This document shows, piece by piece, positions 1 through 11,259 of a DNA stretch of 64,000 bases. The position numbers and the translations under genes are program-made. The notes below the pieces were generated by a model. The model had not been told where the DNA came from. It searched no databases and saw only the letters and a program-made list of their open reading frames with translations. This DNA comes from Adenophora triphylla var. japonica (taxonomy: Eukaryota > Streptophyta > Magnoliopsida > Asterales > Campanulaceae): positions 539,001 to 603,000 of the forward strand of contig JAFEMH010000753.1 of assembly GCA_022495995.1 (NCBI GenBank). Direction: 5' to 3'. Every line of letters starts with the position of its first letter. Position 1 is the stretch's first letter.

Positions 1-139
1 GAGGTTCCAAATTCACTTCTCACCCAAATTATCTTAAATTAAGAATTTAAAGACATAATTGAACACATAAAATAAATATAAATATTAAAAGCATTTAATA
101 TAATATTAAAAATTGATGCCTAGGGTTGGGGTCGTTACA
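1..139 (-). repeat. 3' LTR (partial) of the Ty3-type gag-only element
   Basis: Near-exact copy of 5846-5984, ending in TTACA. In the minus-strand reading it is the start of the 3' LTR; the rest lies to the left of the window. Confidence 0.88.
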
Positions 140-159
140 CTCACTCCCCCTTAAAGAAA
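140..159 (-). promoter_or_regulatory. polypurine tract of the Ty3-type element
   Basis: On the minus strand this reads as a purine run containing TTAAGGGGGAGTGAG directly against the LTR. That is the expected position and composition of the plus-strand primer of an LTR retrotransposon. Confidence 0.75.
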
Positions 160-1914
160 ATTCGTCCCGAATTTGATTGTCATTTACCCTAAGGTTCAAA
201 CTAGCAAAGGTTACCTTTCATACATTCTAACTTAATATTTTTAATTAGATTTCTCAATGGCATGATTCTACTATACACTTTCACGACTCGAATACTCTAA
301 GACTTCCATTCTCAATTAGTCTCATCAATGCTATGATTCTTTCCAAGATTCTAATTTCATTAATAATGTGATATTACAACTTAATATTCCGAGAATACCA
401 TACCATCATCACTAACCCGAATTTCATGACCTCAAAGAAGTATTTTTAAATCAAAAGTATTATATCTTATGTTACCCAATACATTACGACATTACATTTA
501 AACTTCCAACGCTCAATAAGCTACTCTAAGTCGGTCTCTAAGTCAAATCACCAATCTTTTCTAAAACTTCAATGAATTAACAAACTTTGGCGCTAAATTA
601 CCTTAGGCCTAGCTTCACTAACCTCATCCCGACAAATTGGAGATCGATAATATCTCCCTGAACCACGCCTCATACGATTTTATCTCAAAGCTAGAAGGAT
701 ACCTGCTATTTACGCAAACTCGCTAAGGTTAATTAAACTTCTCAAGTTGAAAGGAAATCCGTCACACAATATAACCTATTCCTCAAGAATTTGGGTAGTC
801 TTCTAATTTCTTCCTTTCGACTAACTTAATTCTCCAACTTTAAGATCGGTAACAACTCTCAAAGGAAGCTTCAAAAAGATAAGGTACCTGCTTAAATACG
901 CAACACAAGTATAGCTACTCCCAAGTAGAAGATAAGAAAATCTCACTTATCTAAGTCAAACTCCTCAAAGCCTACGTTATCAATTTCCCATTCCGTATCA
1001 TATCATAATCAAATCTTCCTTTAATGCACCTTAAAATTTCACAAAGTCCTCACATACGTTAAGTAAGGTAAGGATCGAATCTATAGCCAATCTATTTTCC
1101 ATCTCTGTCAATATAATTCATACTTATTACATCCTACACCATTTATACATCCTTTAAATTTAGTTAAAGCAACGATCTTTCATTTCTTAAGAATTCCTTA
1201 AATCTCTTCGATAGCATTTGCCAACTCAAAGATCACGGACTCAACCCTCACAAGATCCATGGCAACATCCGGGTTTAAGACTATAGAACCCAAAAATTTG
1301 AAATCCTCTCGGCCAACTCATACTAGCCGAACTTTGCATACAGGGACTCCTCACAAGGCATCATTAACCCAACTCTTCAAATGATTTTCACAATCTTCCC
1401 GAAACTTAAATTAACAAAGAGATCATCAATTCTCACTACCCTAAAGCCATCAAAATAAGGATTACAATTCTGCTTATCATACTCAGAACCAACACATGAA
1501 ATATACCGGCGGGAGCACATTTACCATTTACTCACAATTAGCACCTACAATTTTTGAAAAGACTTCTTATGCAAGTCTAACATATACTAATTACCCTTCA
1601 CATCTTAATTCAAATGTTTCACCTTAAATATTCACATATAACAAGAATTTCACATTAAGGTTTACCTATAACAAATACCAATATAAGCAATCTAGGCATG
1701 GAAAAAGGAGACTCACTTATTATGATAGTCTACCATTATACCACAACTACTTAACCCTCCAGGTCAAGTATATCTCAAAATTATAATTTAATAATTATAC
1801 TAATTCAACCGGCAATACATGCTCCGCCATAACCACATCATCGTCGTGGTAAACCAAAGAAGGTTCGAGGTATTCTCTCATAAGAGCAGAATCCTCTAAC
1901 AATAAAACAACATC
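160..1914. other. internal region without recognisable genes
   Basis: These 1.75 kb should hold pol in a complete Ty3 element. I find no open frame of useful length on either strand and no reverse transcriptase, protease or integrase motif. Either pol was replaced by unrelated sequence or it decayed beyond recognition. Confidence 0.6.
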
Positions 1915-3109
1915 TCAAACAATATATGTCACATATAAGCAAAATGTGATGCCAAGCATAAATGATATGCAACGGGATCCATAAAATATGACCCTAATTA
2001 CGAGGACAGGGAATATACCTTTAGTAACCTCTGAGGGATCTATCTCTCCTGAACCCGAAACGCATACTCGACCAAGGATCTTCTCTTTCGGTTCTCCTTC
2101 GCTATCTCTTTTGGTACCACCTCTTTGACGTCCACCCGGTGGCCATTGCTTGAAACTCGACCACTGAAGAAACTTTGAACAATTCCTCCTAAAGTGTCCC
2201 AATTCCCCACACTTAATACACTTACCTTGTTTACTCCAACAACGATCTTCGGTATGCCCAATCTTCTTGCAAAATTTACAATTCATCCCATACTGTTTGG
2301 ATTTTGGCCTAGATGAAGAAGCTACAACAAGCTCCTCTCTCACACTTCACGAAGTTAAAGCCCGTGGCTGATTTCTAATGATTTTGGATCCTTGTCTTAT
2401 ATACTTTGGCTTGTTTCCAATCCCATCTTCCGATTTTCCACTATTTTCCCCAATGTCCTTTTCGACCTTATATGCTCTATCTATGATCGTCGAAAATCGG
2501 CGAAATTATTAATCCATAATTTCTTCCTAAGCTCACTCCTCAAACCTGTTACAAACTTCTGAACCCTTTTACTTCATGCGATACCAAATGAGGGCAACAC
2601 CTAGCTAATTCCTCAAACCTGACCGAATACTGATTCACCGTCATGTTCCCTTGTTTTAGTCTTAAGAATTCAATCTCCTTCTTATCCCTTGTAACCATGG
2701 AAATGAAATAGTCCTCGAACTGTTGAGTGAAATTATCCCAAGTCTGGGGCGTATGATCCCGCTTCCAACTTTCCTTCACAATATGCCACCACTGATCAGC
2801 TAGACCATCAAGTTTGAAAACGGCATACCTAACTTTCTCTTTGCTGGGACTTTCTATAACCTCGAAAATCCTATTCATTTCTGCTAACCATTTTTCTGCC
2901 TTGAACGGATTCGGATCTCCGTTAAAGCTCGGTGGGTTCATCTTCACAAATCTTTCTAATCCATCACTTTGACATCCCTCATGTTGATTCGGAACTGATC
3001 CTCTAGTCTCCCTATCCTGTACAAACTTCCTGAATAATTTCATCATCTCTTCATTCTGAATTCCACCTATACCCATATCTCCTTCATTTTCTAGAACCTT
3101 GGTGATCAT
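1915..3109 (-). pseudogene. gag: Ty3-type gag, broken
   Basis: Gag forms the particle that packages element RNA in the cytoplasm. The frame opening at 3109 carries a Retrotrans_gag-like capsid domain: NPPSFNGDPNPFKAEKWLAE, then DGLADQWWHIVKE, then FEDYFISMVTRDKKEIEFLR, as in plant chromoviruses. It leaves frame near 2560. The stretch 2344-2548 continues the homology (ELRKKLW) but has several stops. The frame at 1915-2343 then supplies two CCHC zinc knuckles, CKFCKKIGHTEDRC and CIKCGELGHFRRNC, the nucleic-acid-binding nucleocapsid part. At least one frameshift and several stops separate the two halves, so no full Gag is made from this copy. Nothing resembling protease follows the knuckles. Confidence 0.88.
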
Positions 3110-3210
3110 CCTTGCTTCCGGCCATTAGAACGAACTCCTGCATTAAACACTCGGCGTCAATTTCCACACATTCCCCCTTAGTTTAGACATCTACCCTTGA
3201 CCTCTAAACT

Positions 3211-3224
3211 AAGCTCTGATACCA
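3211..3224 (-). promoter_or_regulatory. primer binding site, initiator-Met type
   Basis: On the minus strand this reads TGGTATCAGAGCTT, two bases from the LTR edge at 3227. TGGTATCAGAGC matches the 3' end of plant initiator tRNA-Met. It fixes the element's orientation and the LTR boundary. Confidence 0.9.
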
Positions 3225-4260
3225 ACTGTGAGCACCCCAACCCGGGACCTAACACGTGTCCCGAGCTAAGGGAGCTCAAACTAAGAAAATCCATTTAAAT
3301 TTTTAAACATTTGTTTGCCTTTAAAAGAAAACCACCTTTCAAACTTCCAAATAAAAATCAATTGATAATATCTCTACTTAGAGGAAATCCAACCACAACT
3401 TTACTAAACCGTAATATGATCAATTACATTGGAAACCTTAATTAACATTTGTTTAACAAAAGGGTTTTCCATACAAATTATAAAAGAGGAATACTTAACC
3501 AATACTCCTAATAACCCACTCCTATACTTAACTTGTCAAGCCCCAAAAGCAAAAGTCCACAATGATATCCCCGGCCTCACTGGTTCGGGTCACCTGTCTC
3601 GGAATCTAAAACAGTAAAGGGAGAGGGGTGAGAATAAATCTCAATGAGCTATTATGATATGCAGCAAGATGCCAAACAAAGTGCAACACATAGCATGGTA
3701 ACACATAACACATTATAAAAGCGGTAAACACCTTACGTTACCTCATTTTACCTTTTTCCCGTCTGAACAATAAGTCGTACAACGTGGGAGTAAAACTCCA
3801 CTCTTTGGTGAATTGCCTCCAGCACATTCACCTCTTATAGGTCTCATGCCCCAGAGATCCATATAAGTAAGGATACCTATATTAGAGTATCCAACAATAA
3901 TCTCGTCCCTCCTTACAACGATCGCAAGCAGTGCAGTAAAGCTTTTTGGGTCAATACAGTCGTTAGCACAGCCCCACTCCGTGGCCACAGAGTGGAGAAG
4001 GGTCACCGGTATGACGAACCTTCAATCACTTATTGAACAAATCAATAATTGATTGAAATCCATCATACCCACCCGAACATAAACACGCTCAAGCACATAA
4101 TAGATACTTGAGATAATCCACAAAACGGGATAACAATATAATAACATGGTAATGTATACTCATGCTAAACAGAACCATAGTACAACAATTCATGTAATAC
4201 ACAATGCATAATATCATCAATGCATATGAACTCAATTAAGGTAACAATATAACCACATAA

Positions 4261-4360
4261 TCCACACCGGGATACAATACAATCATGTACCAATTAATCC
4301 ACACCGGGATACAATACAATCATGTACCAATTAATCCACACCGGGATACAACACAACAAC
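4261..4360. repeat. 37-bp tandem repeat inside the LTR
   Basis: TCCACACCGGGATACAA starts at 4261, 4298 and 4335, giving about two and a half near-identical 37-bp units. Confidence 0.9.
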
Positions 4361-4853
4361 TTGCCAAATAATCCATACTCAGGATGTTAAGGTATACACC
4401 AAATTCAACAATTCAACAAATTGGGATAATAATGTCACAAGGCGATACATGCTCATCTTCAATTAACGAAGTAGGGAAACTTATGGTTTCTACGCTATTT
4501 CTAACTAATCACCAAGTATAGGGGAACAAGTAAAGTCACCAAATATCATAAACCACTCCTACGAAGTCATTACTCAACCTTGAATAACCTTAATAAAAGT
4601 GCAAGACCTACTTCCCATGTTTGGACCACTTTCCGAACAATATTTAACTACTCCTACAATTCCATGTTGACCACATAAGAGGTCATGGCCAAGCCAAGGT
4701 ATCCTACTCTAACCTAGGTTAAAGAGGATCAATTCGTATCCGGGTTGATTAGGTTCTACTAATTTATAATGGGTGGGAGTCACCATTTCTAAGAGGTCAA
4801 ACAACTTGCTAAACAATTCTTGTTTAAATTGAAAAAGGTTGGTTCAGGGGCTT

Positions 4854-5029
4854 GGGCGACCGCCCTAACCACTTGGGCGACCGCCCAAGTGGACTTCCTA
4901 GGAAATTGAGGTTTCTGCCCTCTTGGGCGACCGCCCTAACCTACTTGGGCGACCGCCCAAGTGCTCTTCCAAGGCAACCAAGCTTCTGTGGCTATGGGCG
5001 GCCGCTCAAGCCCCCATGGGCGACCGCCC
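4854..5029. repeat. cluster of six GGGCGACCGCCC near-palindromes
   Basis: Exact GGGCGACCGCCC occurs at 4854, 4875, 4925, 4947 and 5018, with a variant GGGCGGCCGCTC at 4996. The copies come in pairs about 21 bp apart. Each can form a 5-bp stem with an A/C mismatch at the centre. The same 12-mer is clustered again in the copia leader near 8000. Confidence 0.9.
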
Positions 5030-5984
5030 AAGCCTCCCTCCAGCCCAAAACTCAGATTTTTACCCTTTCTTGCCTAGGTTTCCATTCCTTCTACCCAAGC
5101 TTACTTCAAGAACACCAAATGATACTTTTACCTTACCAATTCCCATTCCAAACATGTAAACCCAAACCCAAGTAATCCTAGATGGATTATCACTACAAAT
5201 TCCACCCATTCCCTTAAATCTAAATCAACTCCCATGAACCACAACATCTTTTTAAGTCATTAATCCATTTTCTAACTTCAAGAAGATTTCCAAAACATAT
5301 ACTAACAATCACAACACCAAGAACAACAATAGATAGTTCATGAGCACATAAATGAAAAGAGGTCATAACAACTCACATGGATTTTATAAGGAAAGATTGA
5401 TCTTTCTAACTTGATGGCTTCCTCTAGGTGATCCAACTTCAAAACTACCCTTGGACTTGAAAATGGTGGAAGAATAGCTTGGCTTCAAAGCTTGGGAGAA
5501 GGAACTTCCATGGAGCTTTCTCTAGGTTTGCTTAGGAGGAAATTGGTGAATGAATGAAGGAGGAGGAAGTAGAGTGAGGAGGATGAAGAGAGGGGGGGGG
5601 GCGGTCAAGGGGGAAGTAAGAGGAGGGGTTAGGGGAGGACACTTGGCAAGGGGAGGGAAGGTTACAACTTTGGCCCCCCATTAAAATCTACTAAGGCTTT
5701 CACCCTCACCATTTTAATTTAAATTTAACTCATTTATCCAAATAATTCATCCTACTCAATTCACCTCCTTGCACTATTTATCATTTTTTTTTCTATTTTT
5801 ATTATTTCCCCAAATTTCTTTATTTAATATCCAATAAATTCTCAAGAGGTTCCAAATTCACTTCTCACCCAAATTATCTTAAATTAAGAATTTAAAGACA
5901 TAATTGAACACATAAAATAAATATAAATATTAAAAGCATTTAATATAATATTAAAAATTGATGCCTAGGGTTGGGGTCGTTACA

Positions 5985-7320
5985 TTATGGGACTCATTTA
6001 ATGAATTGACTGTGTCAAGTAAATATAGATTATCAATGTAAGACAAAGAGCTAGTACCAAAAAGCTTTGAATCAAAATATAAATTGCATTTATTATTGCC
6101 GAAGATACAGGAATAACCTTCCCGAGCTAATGTATTGACGGAAATCAAATTCCGTCTAAAAGATATAATAATAAATACATTGTTCAAAACTAAATAATAT
6201 CCGGTACTAAGAGATAATCTAAAAATCCCTATGCCCTCCACCTCTACCGGCTTTCCAGCTCCCATGTAGATGAATCTTTCACCTTCATTGGGCGTTCGGT
6301 AGTTCAGGCAACCCTGCATACATGAACTTATGTGAGTAGTTGCACCGGAGTCTAACCACCATGTATACGAAGGAATTGAAACTAAATTAGCTTCAGTACA
6401 AACAAAGCTAAATGACATACCTTTCTTAATTCGTCATTGGCCATACTTAGGGCAATCGGGCTTCATGTGAGTGGGGTCCTTGCAAAAGAAGCACTTCTTC
6501 ACCTTTTGATCATTTGATGATCCCTTAGGCTTCTTTGTTGCAACCGCAATCTTCTTACCTTTCTCTTAATCCCACGAGAAGAGGTAGTTGCATAATGTGC
6601 ACTTTCGGGTTTGGTGTGTTTCAACCTATCTTCTTCCTCCGTGACATGTGAAATTAATTCATTAATATTCCACTTGTACTTTTGACAATTATAGGTCGTT
6701 TCAAAATGACCAAATTGTGAAGGAAGAGAAATTAAAGCCAAATGCACAAGCAAGTCTTCCGATAAGTCCAACTTGAGTGCTTTTAATTTCGTTGATAGAT
6801 GAAACATCTCCATTATGTATTCCCTTAGGTTTTCGGTGCCCTTATACCTCATGGAAACAAGCTTCCTCAAGGTAGCACTTGTTTCCGATTTATCGCTTTT
6901 TGCAAAGCGTTGTTCTAGGGCATCTAGGAAACCTTTTGCACCATCATCCTCGGAGACACTGTTCAGAAATGTCTCCAGGACTGCATTCTTAATTATGCTT
7001 AGGCTGACGCGATTAGAACGCTTCCAACTCTCTGAACTCAAGCGGTCTTCCGCAGTGCTTTTATCAGTTAGAGGGGCAGGAGCTTGTTCTCTTAATGCGA
7101 GGTCAAGGTCCAAACAGCCTAAGACCATAATAATCTTGTTTTTCCAAGTTTTAAAGTTTGTCCCAGTTAGCAAAGGAATTGAATTTAAGGCAGTAGTAAC
7201 GGATGAAGCACTGATCAAATCTGAATGAAGAGAACAAAAGAATGAAACAAAACACATATAAGAAACTACACAATGATTAATCATATCAAAATGAATTCCA
7301 TCATAATAAAAGATAATCAA
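5985..7320 (-). pseudogene. gag-pol: copia gag-protease, frameshifted and truncated
   Basis: The frame from 7320 carries a UBN2/Retrotran_gag_2-type Gag (LLTGTNFKTWKNKIIMVLG, AKGFLDALEQRFAKSDKSET). I doubt the first roughly 35 codons; the natural start is probably nearer the SASSVTT segment around 7215. The frame slips near 6560. In the next frame lies a CCHC knuckle, CFFCKDPTHMKPDC, about 6460-6510, followed by a stop. Protease then follows from about 6418, with the aspartic site WWLDSGATTHIS and a GAG-pre-integrase-like tail (NLISVNTLAREGY, LYLLD). The frame runs through 5985 into Ty3 LTR sequence. The capsid, knuckle, protease order is normal for a copia polyprotein. It cannot be functional: one frameshift, one stop and loss of integrase, reverse transcriptase and RNase H. 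Confidence 0.88.
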
Positions 7321-8003
7321 TATGACATCAAGACTAATCTTTGGATTGCGAATTGACTCACAATTTGATTTATCTTAGGGTAAACAAATAGGTTAAACAA
7401 CACATTTTAAATACTTGCCTTCCTTTGGGCCGGATCAAGTATAAAAAATGTCCTAAAGTTTAAGGTACTTGTTCCCCGACAATAAAGAATATAAACGATT
7501 CATTTTAAATACCCGCCTTCCTTTGGGATGGTTCACAGTATTTAAAATGACCAAAAGTTTAGTTCAATTATTATCCCATGAATGTAAACACTTAGTCAAT
7601 AACAAGGTCTCCTTTGAGAAACAAGCATGTTATCACATATCAATATTTACATTCATCACTTTAACAAATTTGTATTTAAATAACGTAAATTGCTTTGGCA
7701 ACAATATTATTTAAACAATGAATAAATTTGTTTAAGCATATAATTAATCATACTTTAGGGCACTTAAGACTTTAAGGTAATTTCTGAAAATTTTAAATGG
7801 TAAAGAAACAAACGAAATTTATTAACAAAAGACAATATCCTTTTGTTCTACCCGTCCATTCTTAATGTTTGATAACTCTAAGAACCGCCGAAGCGCGACT
7901 GGTGTCCAGATACTATAATTTATTAATAAATTATCACAAATTTTCAAAAGGGCACGAATGACCAAAAGGGTGTAGTTCTATAAACATTTAAGCTTCTGCA
8001 TAC

Positions 8004-8190
8004 ATGGGCGGTCGCTCAGGTCAAGGTGGGCGACCGCCCAAGCTTCAATTCCACAAATATTCAAGTCGCTGTACGCATGGGCGACCGCCCAGGTCAAGAT
8101 GGGCGACCGCCCAAGCTGCATTTCCACAAACATTGAAGTTGCTGTACACATGGGCGACCGCCCAGATCAAGATGGGCGACCGCCCATGTG
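8004..8190. repeat. second GGGCGACCGCCC palindrome array
   Basis: About two and a half copies of a unit near 80 bp, each with two palindromes: a variant GGGCGGTCGCTC first, then five exact GGGCGACCGCCC. Between them is a spacer resembling TTCCACAAACATTGAAG. The 12-mer is the same as in the unrelated Ty3 LTR at 4854-5029. Confidence 0.88.
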
Positions 8191-8271
8191 CCCAGATTTG
8201 ACGAAAAGTCATCATTTTTAACACCCTTTTATGAATAGTTTTGAACCAAATAGAGAGAGCCATACCATACC

Positions 8272-8361
8272 GCGGGGGGCTACGCCCCCCGCACCCCTCT
8301 TTGTGGTCCGATACCAGTCTACACGTCGGCTAGGCCCGCGCCCTCGGAGGGCGCCGGGCCC
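8272..8361. other. two strong GC stem-loops in the copia leader
   Basis: GCGGGGGGC-TAC-GCCCCCCGC at 8272-8292 is a perfect 9-bp stem with a 3-base loop. At 8333-8360, GGCCCGCGCCCT pairs with AGGGCGCCGGGCC around CGG with one bulged C. Both sit in the RNA leader between primer site and gag, where packaging or dimerisation signals occur in other retroelements; that role is inference. Confidence 0.7.
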
Positions 8362-8731
8362 TTTGCCAGGACAACAAGCCATAACATCCAATTTCCCACA
8401 TTTAGACTATCAATTCTTAACTTAATGGTGAGTCAATATTCAACCAAAGCAAGTAGATCCGCATACTCACATCACATTTTTAAATGCGTGGCTATGCATA
8501 TGAACAAACTCACAACGCATCCAAGGATGGTGGCTATGTTCAAAAATGGGATAATCTTATATTAAGAATTGAAAGCCTTGTGAGTAAATTTATAATTTAG
8601 AAGTAACATAATACTCTAGAATCTGAATTAGAGTATGATAATTCAAGAACACATGATAAACATAGAATCTTTTCAAGAATTAAAAGTATAAGGCTTTACA
8701 AGAAACTCAAACTCAATCTAGTATATGAGCA

Positions 8732-8744
8732 GGCTCTGATACCA
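8732..8744 (-). promoter_or_regulatory. copia primer binding site, initiator-Met type
   Basis: Reads TGGTATCAGAGCC on the minus strand, next to the LTR edge at 8747. Confidence 0.9.
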
Positions 8745-8746
8745 AT

Positions 8747-9240
8747 TGTTGGAACATAAACGATCCATTAAACATGAACCGTCTCACAACTAGATTAAGA
8801 AGAGGAGAAGAAGAAGAAGACGACGAAGACGAAAGCGTGTACCTTGTGATTCCATGATTGTTCTTAGTCTTGTTCTTGATGAAGTAAGAAGATAGTCTTT
8901 AAAGAAAAGAGGAGTAGATCTTCCAAGTGATTGTGCCTTATTCTCTTGTCTTCTTTGATCTTTATGCAGAGTTTATAAATGAGAAAATAATCAAAATTTC
9001 AGTCCCTTCTATGGCTGATGGAATGGCCTTTATATAGGAAGGGAATAGGCACCTCACTTAGGGACTACACCTATTCATGTATAAGAGTTTACCATTATGC
9101 CAATTATTTAATGGTAGCCTTATACTATGAAATTCTACATATTATGTTGAGTTCTATACTTTATACCATATATTATAATATTAATCATTATATTATTAAG
9201 TATTTATATGTTATATTAATTCATGTTCTTACATCCAACT
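8747..9240 (-). repeat. copia 5' LTR
   Basis: Starts TGTTGGAACAT beside the primer site. It probably ends at ACATCCAAC(T) near 9240, where the expected inverted end TCCAACA has one changed base. About 494 bp. The right edge is uncertain by a few bases. Confidence 0.75.
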
Positions 9241-9347
9241 CTTCTCCAAACACACAGAAACGCCTACTCCCAAATTCACAGTTCTGGGTCAAATGACCTC
9301 TAATCCTGAGCTCTATACTCTCAAATTCAATTCTTTAACGAAATTAA

Positions 9348-9535
9348 GGCTCCGTTTGTTTAGCGTAAAACATTTTTCGGAAAATGATTTCCGAAAAAAT
9401 GTTTTTCGAAAAATGAAAATGTTTTCCGAAAAATAAGATAAAAATAAAGTTTTCCCCATTTTCTGATGCGAAACAAACACCAAAAAATGAGGAAAATATT
9501 TTTCGAAAAACATTTTTCCCCAAACAAACGGAGCC
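9348..9535. mobile_element. Tourist-like MITE, complete
   Basis: Perfect 14-bp terminal inverted repeat GGCTCCGTTTGTTT / AAACAAACGGAGCC, flanked by TAA on both sides (9345-9347, 9536-9538). A 3-bp TWA duplication is typical of PIF/Harbinger MITEs. The 188-bp body is full of TTTTCGGAAAA-type palindromes and codes for nothing. Confidence 0.88.
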
Positions 9536-9538
9536 TAA

Positions 9539-10723
9539 ATGAAGTTAAATGAAGTTAAGGCACGATTTGCCCACAAACAACTTAAACGAAATGAAGCATG
9601 TATTTTTTATTCTATGTGTGTGTGTGTGTGATTTTGATTTTTTTTTTTTTTTTATGAGGCATCTTATAATCAAATAAGTTTGTTTTCTATCATCAAGATT
9701 GTCTATTGTGGAATAAGAAGGTCAAAGAAACATTGACCTTGCAGTCCTTATTTGTAATTTCTCATTACTTCTCATTTATTTAGCATTGGGATTTTTTAAG
9801 CTTCGATCTTCCAAATTTGTTGAATTCTTAACAAGTGCTCTACCAACAGAGACACAAGGACAGAGAGAGAGAGAGAGCCATTCATGAGTAAGGGCCTCAG
9901 ACCTCCTTTATCAACAACCCAATCTAATCCAATTCAACAACATAATATTATTTCTCTCTTTTCCACATATATCATCTATAATTCAAACCAATCTTTTTCA
10001 TTTTTTGACTTTATTCACAATCCAATCCAACCAATCAATCCAACTCAAATATCATTTATTCTTTATTTTTTATTACATATATTATTAACCTCATTTTTCT
10101 TATTTTTTGTCTTGTAATAAATTTATAAAATATTTTATATTACTAAATTTATATAATTATTATACAAAAATACGATATATAAAAAATATAAAAATGAAGT
10201 TACATTTGAAATTCAAATTCACTTTTTATAAATACATCACAAAAATAAAATTACAAAGAGAGAATTTTAGATTGTGCTTCAAATTCAATAAACTTGATCT
10301 CTATTTATAGAGGATAAAAAAATAAAAAATTTGATATTTTTTATTTTTTATTTTAATAAATTTTTAATATAATTAAAAATAATTTAAGTTAAAAATGAAA
10401 AAATATATTTTAAAAAATCCACCAACCAATGGTTGGTGGACATGTGTCCCAAATTGGATCACAATCTAAGATTGCTTCTCCAATCCAGATCACCCCAACT
10501 TCACCAATCTGCATTTTTTTTTTTTCAAAAGCTTTGTCTTTTTCCTCCGATCTACCAATCAGTTCACCGATAAAGGAGGCCTCAATACCCCCCTTTAATT
10601 TTTAAGAAAACTTATTTTCACCCCTTCCACTTTAGAAAAAATATACTATATAAAAATATACCCCCCCCCCACTCAATTTTAAAGACATTTTATGTTGACC
10701 CCTTCTACTTTTGGAAAACTATA
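9539..10723. other. AT-rich non-coding stretch
   Basis: Contains a (GT)n run near 9616, a poly-T near 9637, a (GA)n run near 9863, and a perfect 10-bp stem with a 3-base loop at 10418-10440 (TCCACCAACC-AAT-GGTTGGTGGA). From about 10570 it holds a degenerate repeat with short C-runs. No supported gene. Confidence 0.7.
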
Positions 10724-11007
10724 CTCCCTCCGTCCCGCTAATATTCGCACACTTTTCTTTTTGGACGTCCCGCTAATATCCGCACACTCCCAAAAAGAAA
10801 ACTTTATATTAATAAAATATTCACCCAATCCCACTCATTCTCTCTCCTACATTATTTTAATACTCACAACACCATTATAATTTATTACACCCTCCACTCA
10901 TTCTCTCTCCTACTTTACTTTTACACTCACAACATTTTATTAAAATATCATATTCCTTAATTCCCGCGCAAACAGTGTTAGTGCGGATATTAGCGGGACG
11001 GAGGGAG
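10724..11007. mobile_element. Stowaway-type MITE
   Basis: Ends CTCCCTCCGTCCCGCTAATA and its complement, flanked by TA on both sides; 284 bp. CTCCCTCCGTCCC is the canonical Stowaway (Tc1/mariner) terminus. Confidence 0.92.
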
Positions 11008-11011
11008 TATA

Positions 11012-11247
11012 CTCCCTCCGTCCCGCTACAAATCACACAGTTGGTCAACTGAATCAATTTTTGACCATAATTTTATGAAGGTCTAGATATCTCTATGCAA
11101 TTCTAAAAAAAATTATTGATAGTATTTTTATGGTGAAGCAATAACAATTTTTAAAATTATAAAAAAATATCTAGATATTCATAAAATCATTGGTCAATAA
11201 TTCACACAGTTGACCAACGGTGTGAATTGTAATGGGACGGAGGGTAG
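11012..11247. mobile_element. Stowaway-type MITE abutting the previous one
   Basis: Starts CTCCCTCCGTCCCGC after TA at 11010-11011 and ends GGGACGGAGGGTAG before TA at 11248-11249. A long inner inverted repeat uses CACACAGTTGGTCAAC. It lies two bases from its neighbour, so one probably inserted into the terminal TA of the other. Confidence 0.88.
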
Positions 11248-11259
11248 TATAAAATTATA

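Larger units (their letters stand above)
1..5984 (-). mobile_element. Ty3-type LTR retrotransposon, gag only, left end cut by the window
   Basis: The first 139 bases recur almost exactly at 5846-5984 and both copies end in GTCGTTACA, so they are the ends of two LTRs. The complete LTR is 3227-5984 and the internal region is only 140-3226. Beside the right LTR is an initiator-Met-type primer site; beside the left is a purine tract on the minus strand. Transcription is therefore leftward. The only recognisable coding matter is a broken gag at 1915-3109; I find no protease, reverse transcriptase, RNase H or integrase in 140-1914. This fits a non-autonomous gag-carrying element (the TR-GAG type) relying on a relative's polymerase. 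It is inserted into the copia protease region at 5984/5985. Its other TSD lies outside the window. Confidence 0.85.
3227..5984 (-). repeat. 5' LTR of the Ty3-type gag-only element
   Basis: The LTR runs from TGTGAGCACC to GTCGTTACA, 2758 bases, which is long for a plant Ty3 element. It contains a 37-bp tandem repeat (4261-4360), a cluster of GGGCGACCGCCC palindromes (4854-5029) and a G-run near 5588. Short open frames over the palindrome cluster are repeat artefacts. Confidence 0.87.
7321..8731 (-). other. copia 5' leader with repeats and GC-rich hairpins
   Basis: About 1.4 kb lie between gag and the primer site. A unit containing GCCTTCCTTTGGG occurs at about 7420 and 7515. The rest is AT-rich except for the palindrome array (8004-8190) and two GC-rich stem-loops (8272-8361). 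No gene is seen. Confidence 0.7.
5985..9240 (-). mobile_element. Ty1/copia retrotransposon, 5' part, cut by the Ty3 insertion
   Basis: From right to left: LTR 8747-9240, primer site 8732-8744, a long leader 7321-8731, then gag and the start of protease ending abruptly at 5985. The Ty3 LTR begins there, so the open frame reads straight into LTR sequence. The rest of the copia pol and its other LTR would lie left of the window. Confidence 0.85.

Noticed and set aside
4854..8190. CRISPR-like array from repeated GGGCGACCGCCC
   Set aside because: Spacers are not unique or uniform, the motif is only 12 bp, no cas genes are present, and the DNA is plant nuclear.
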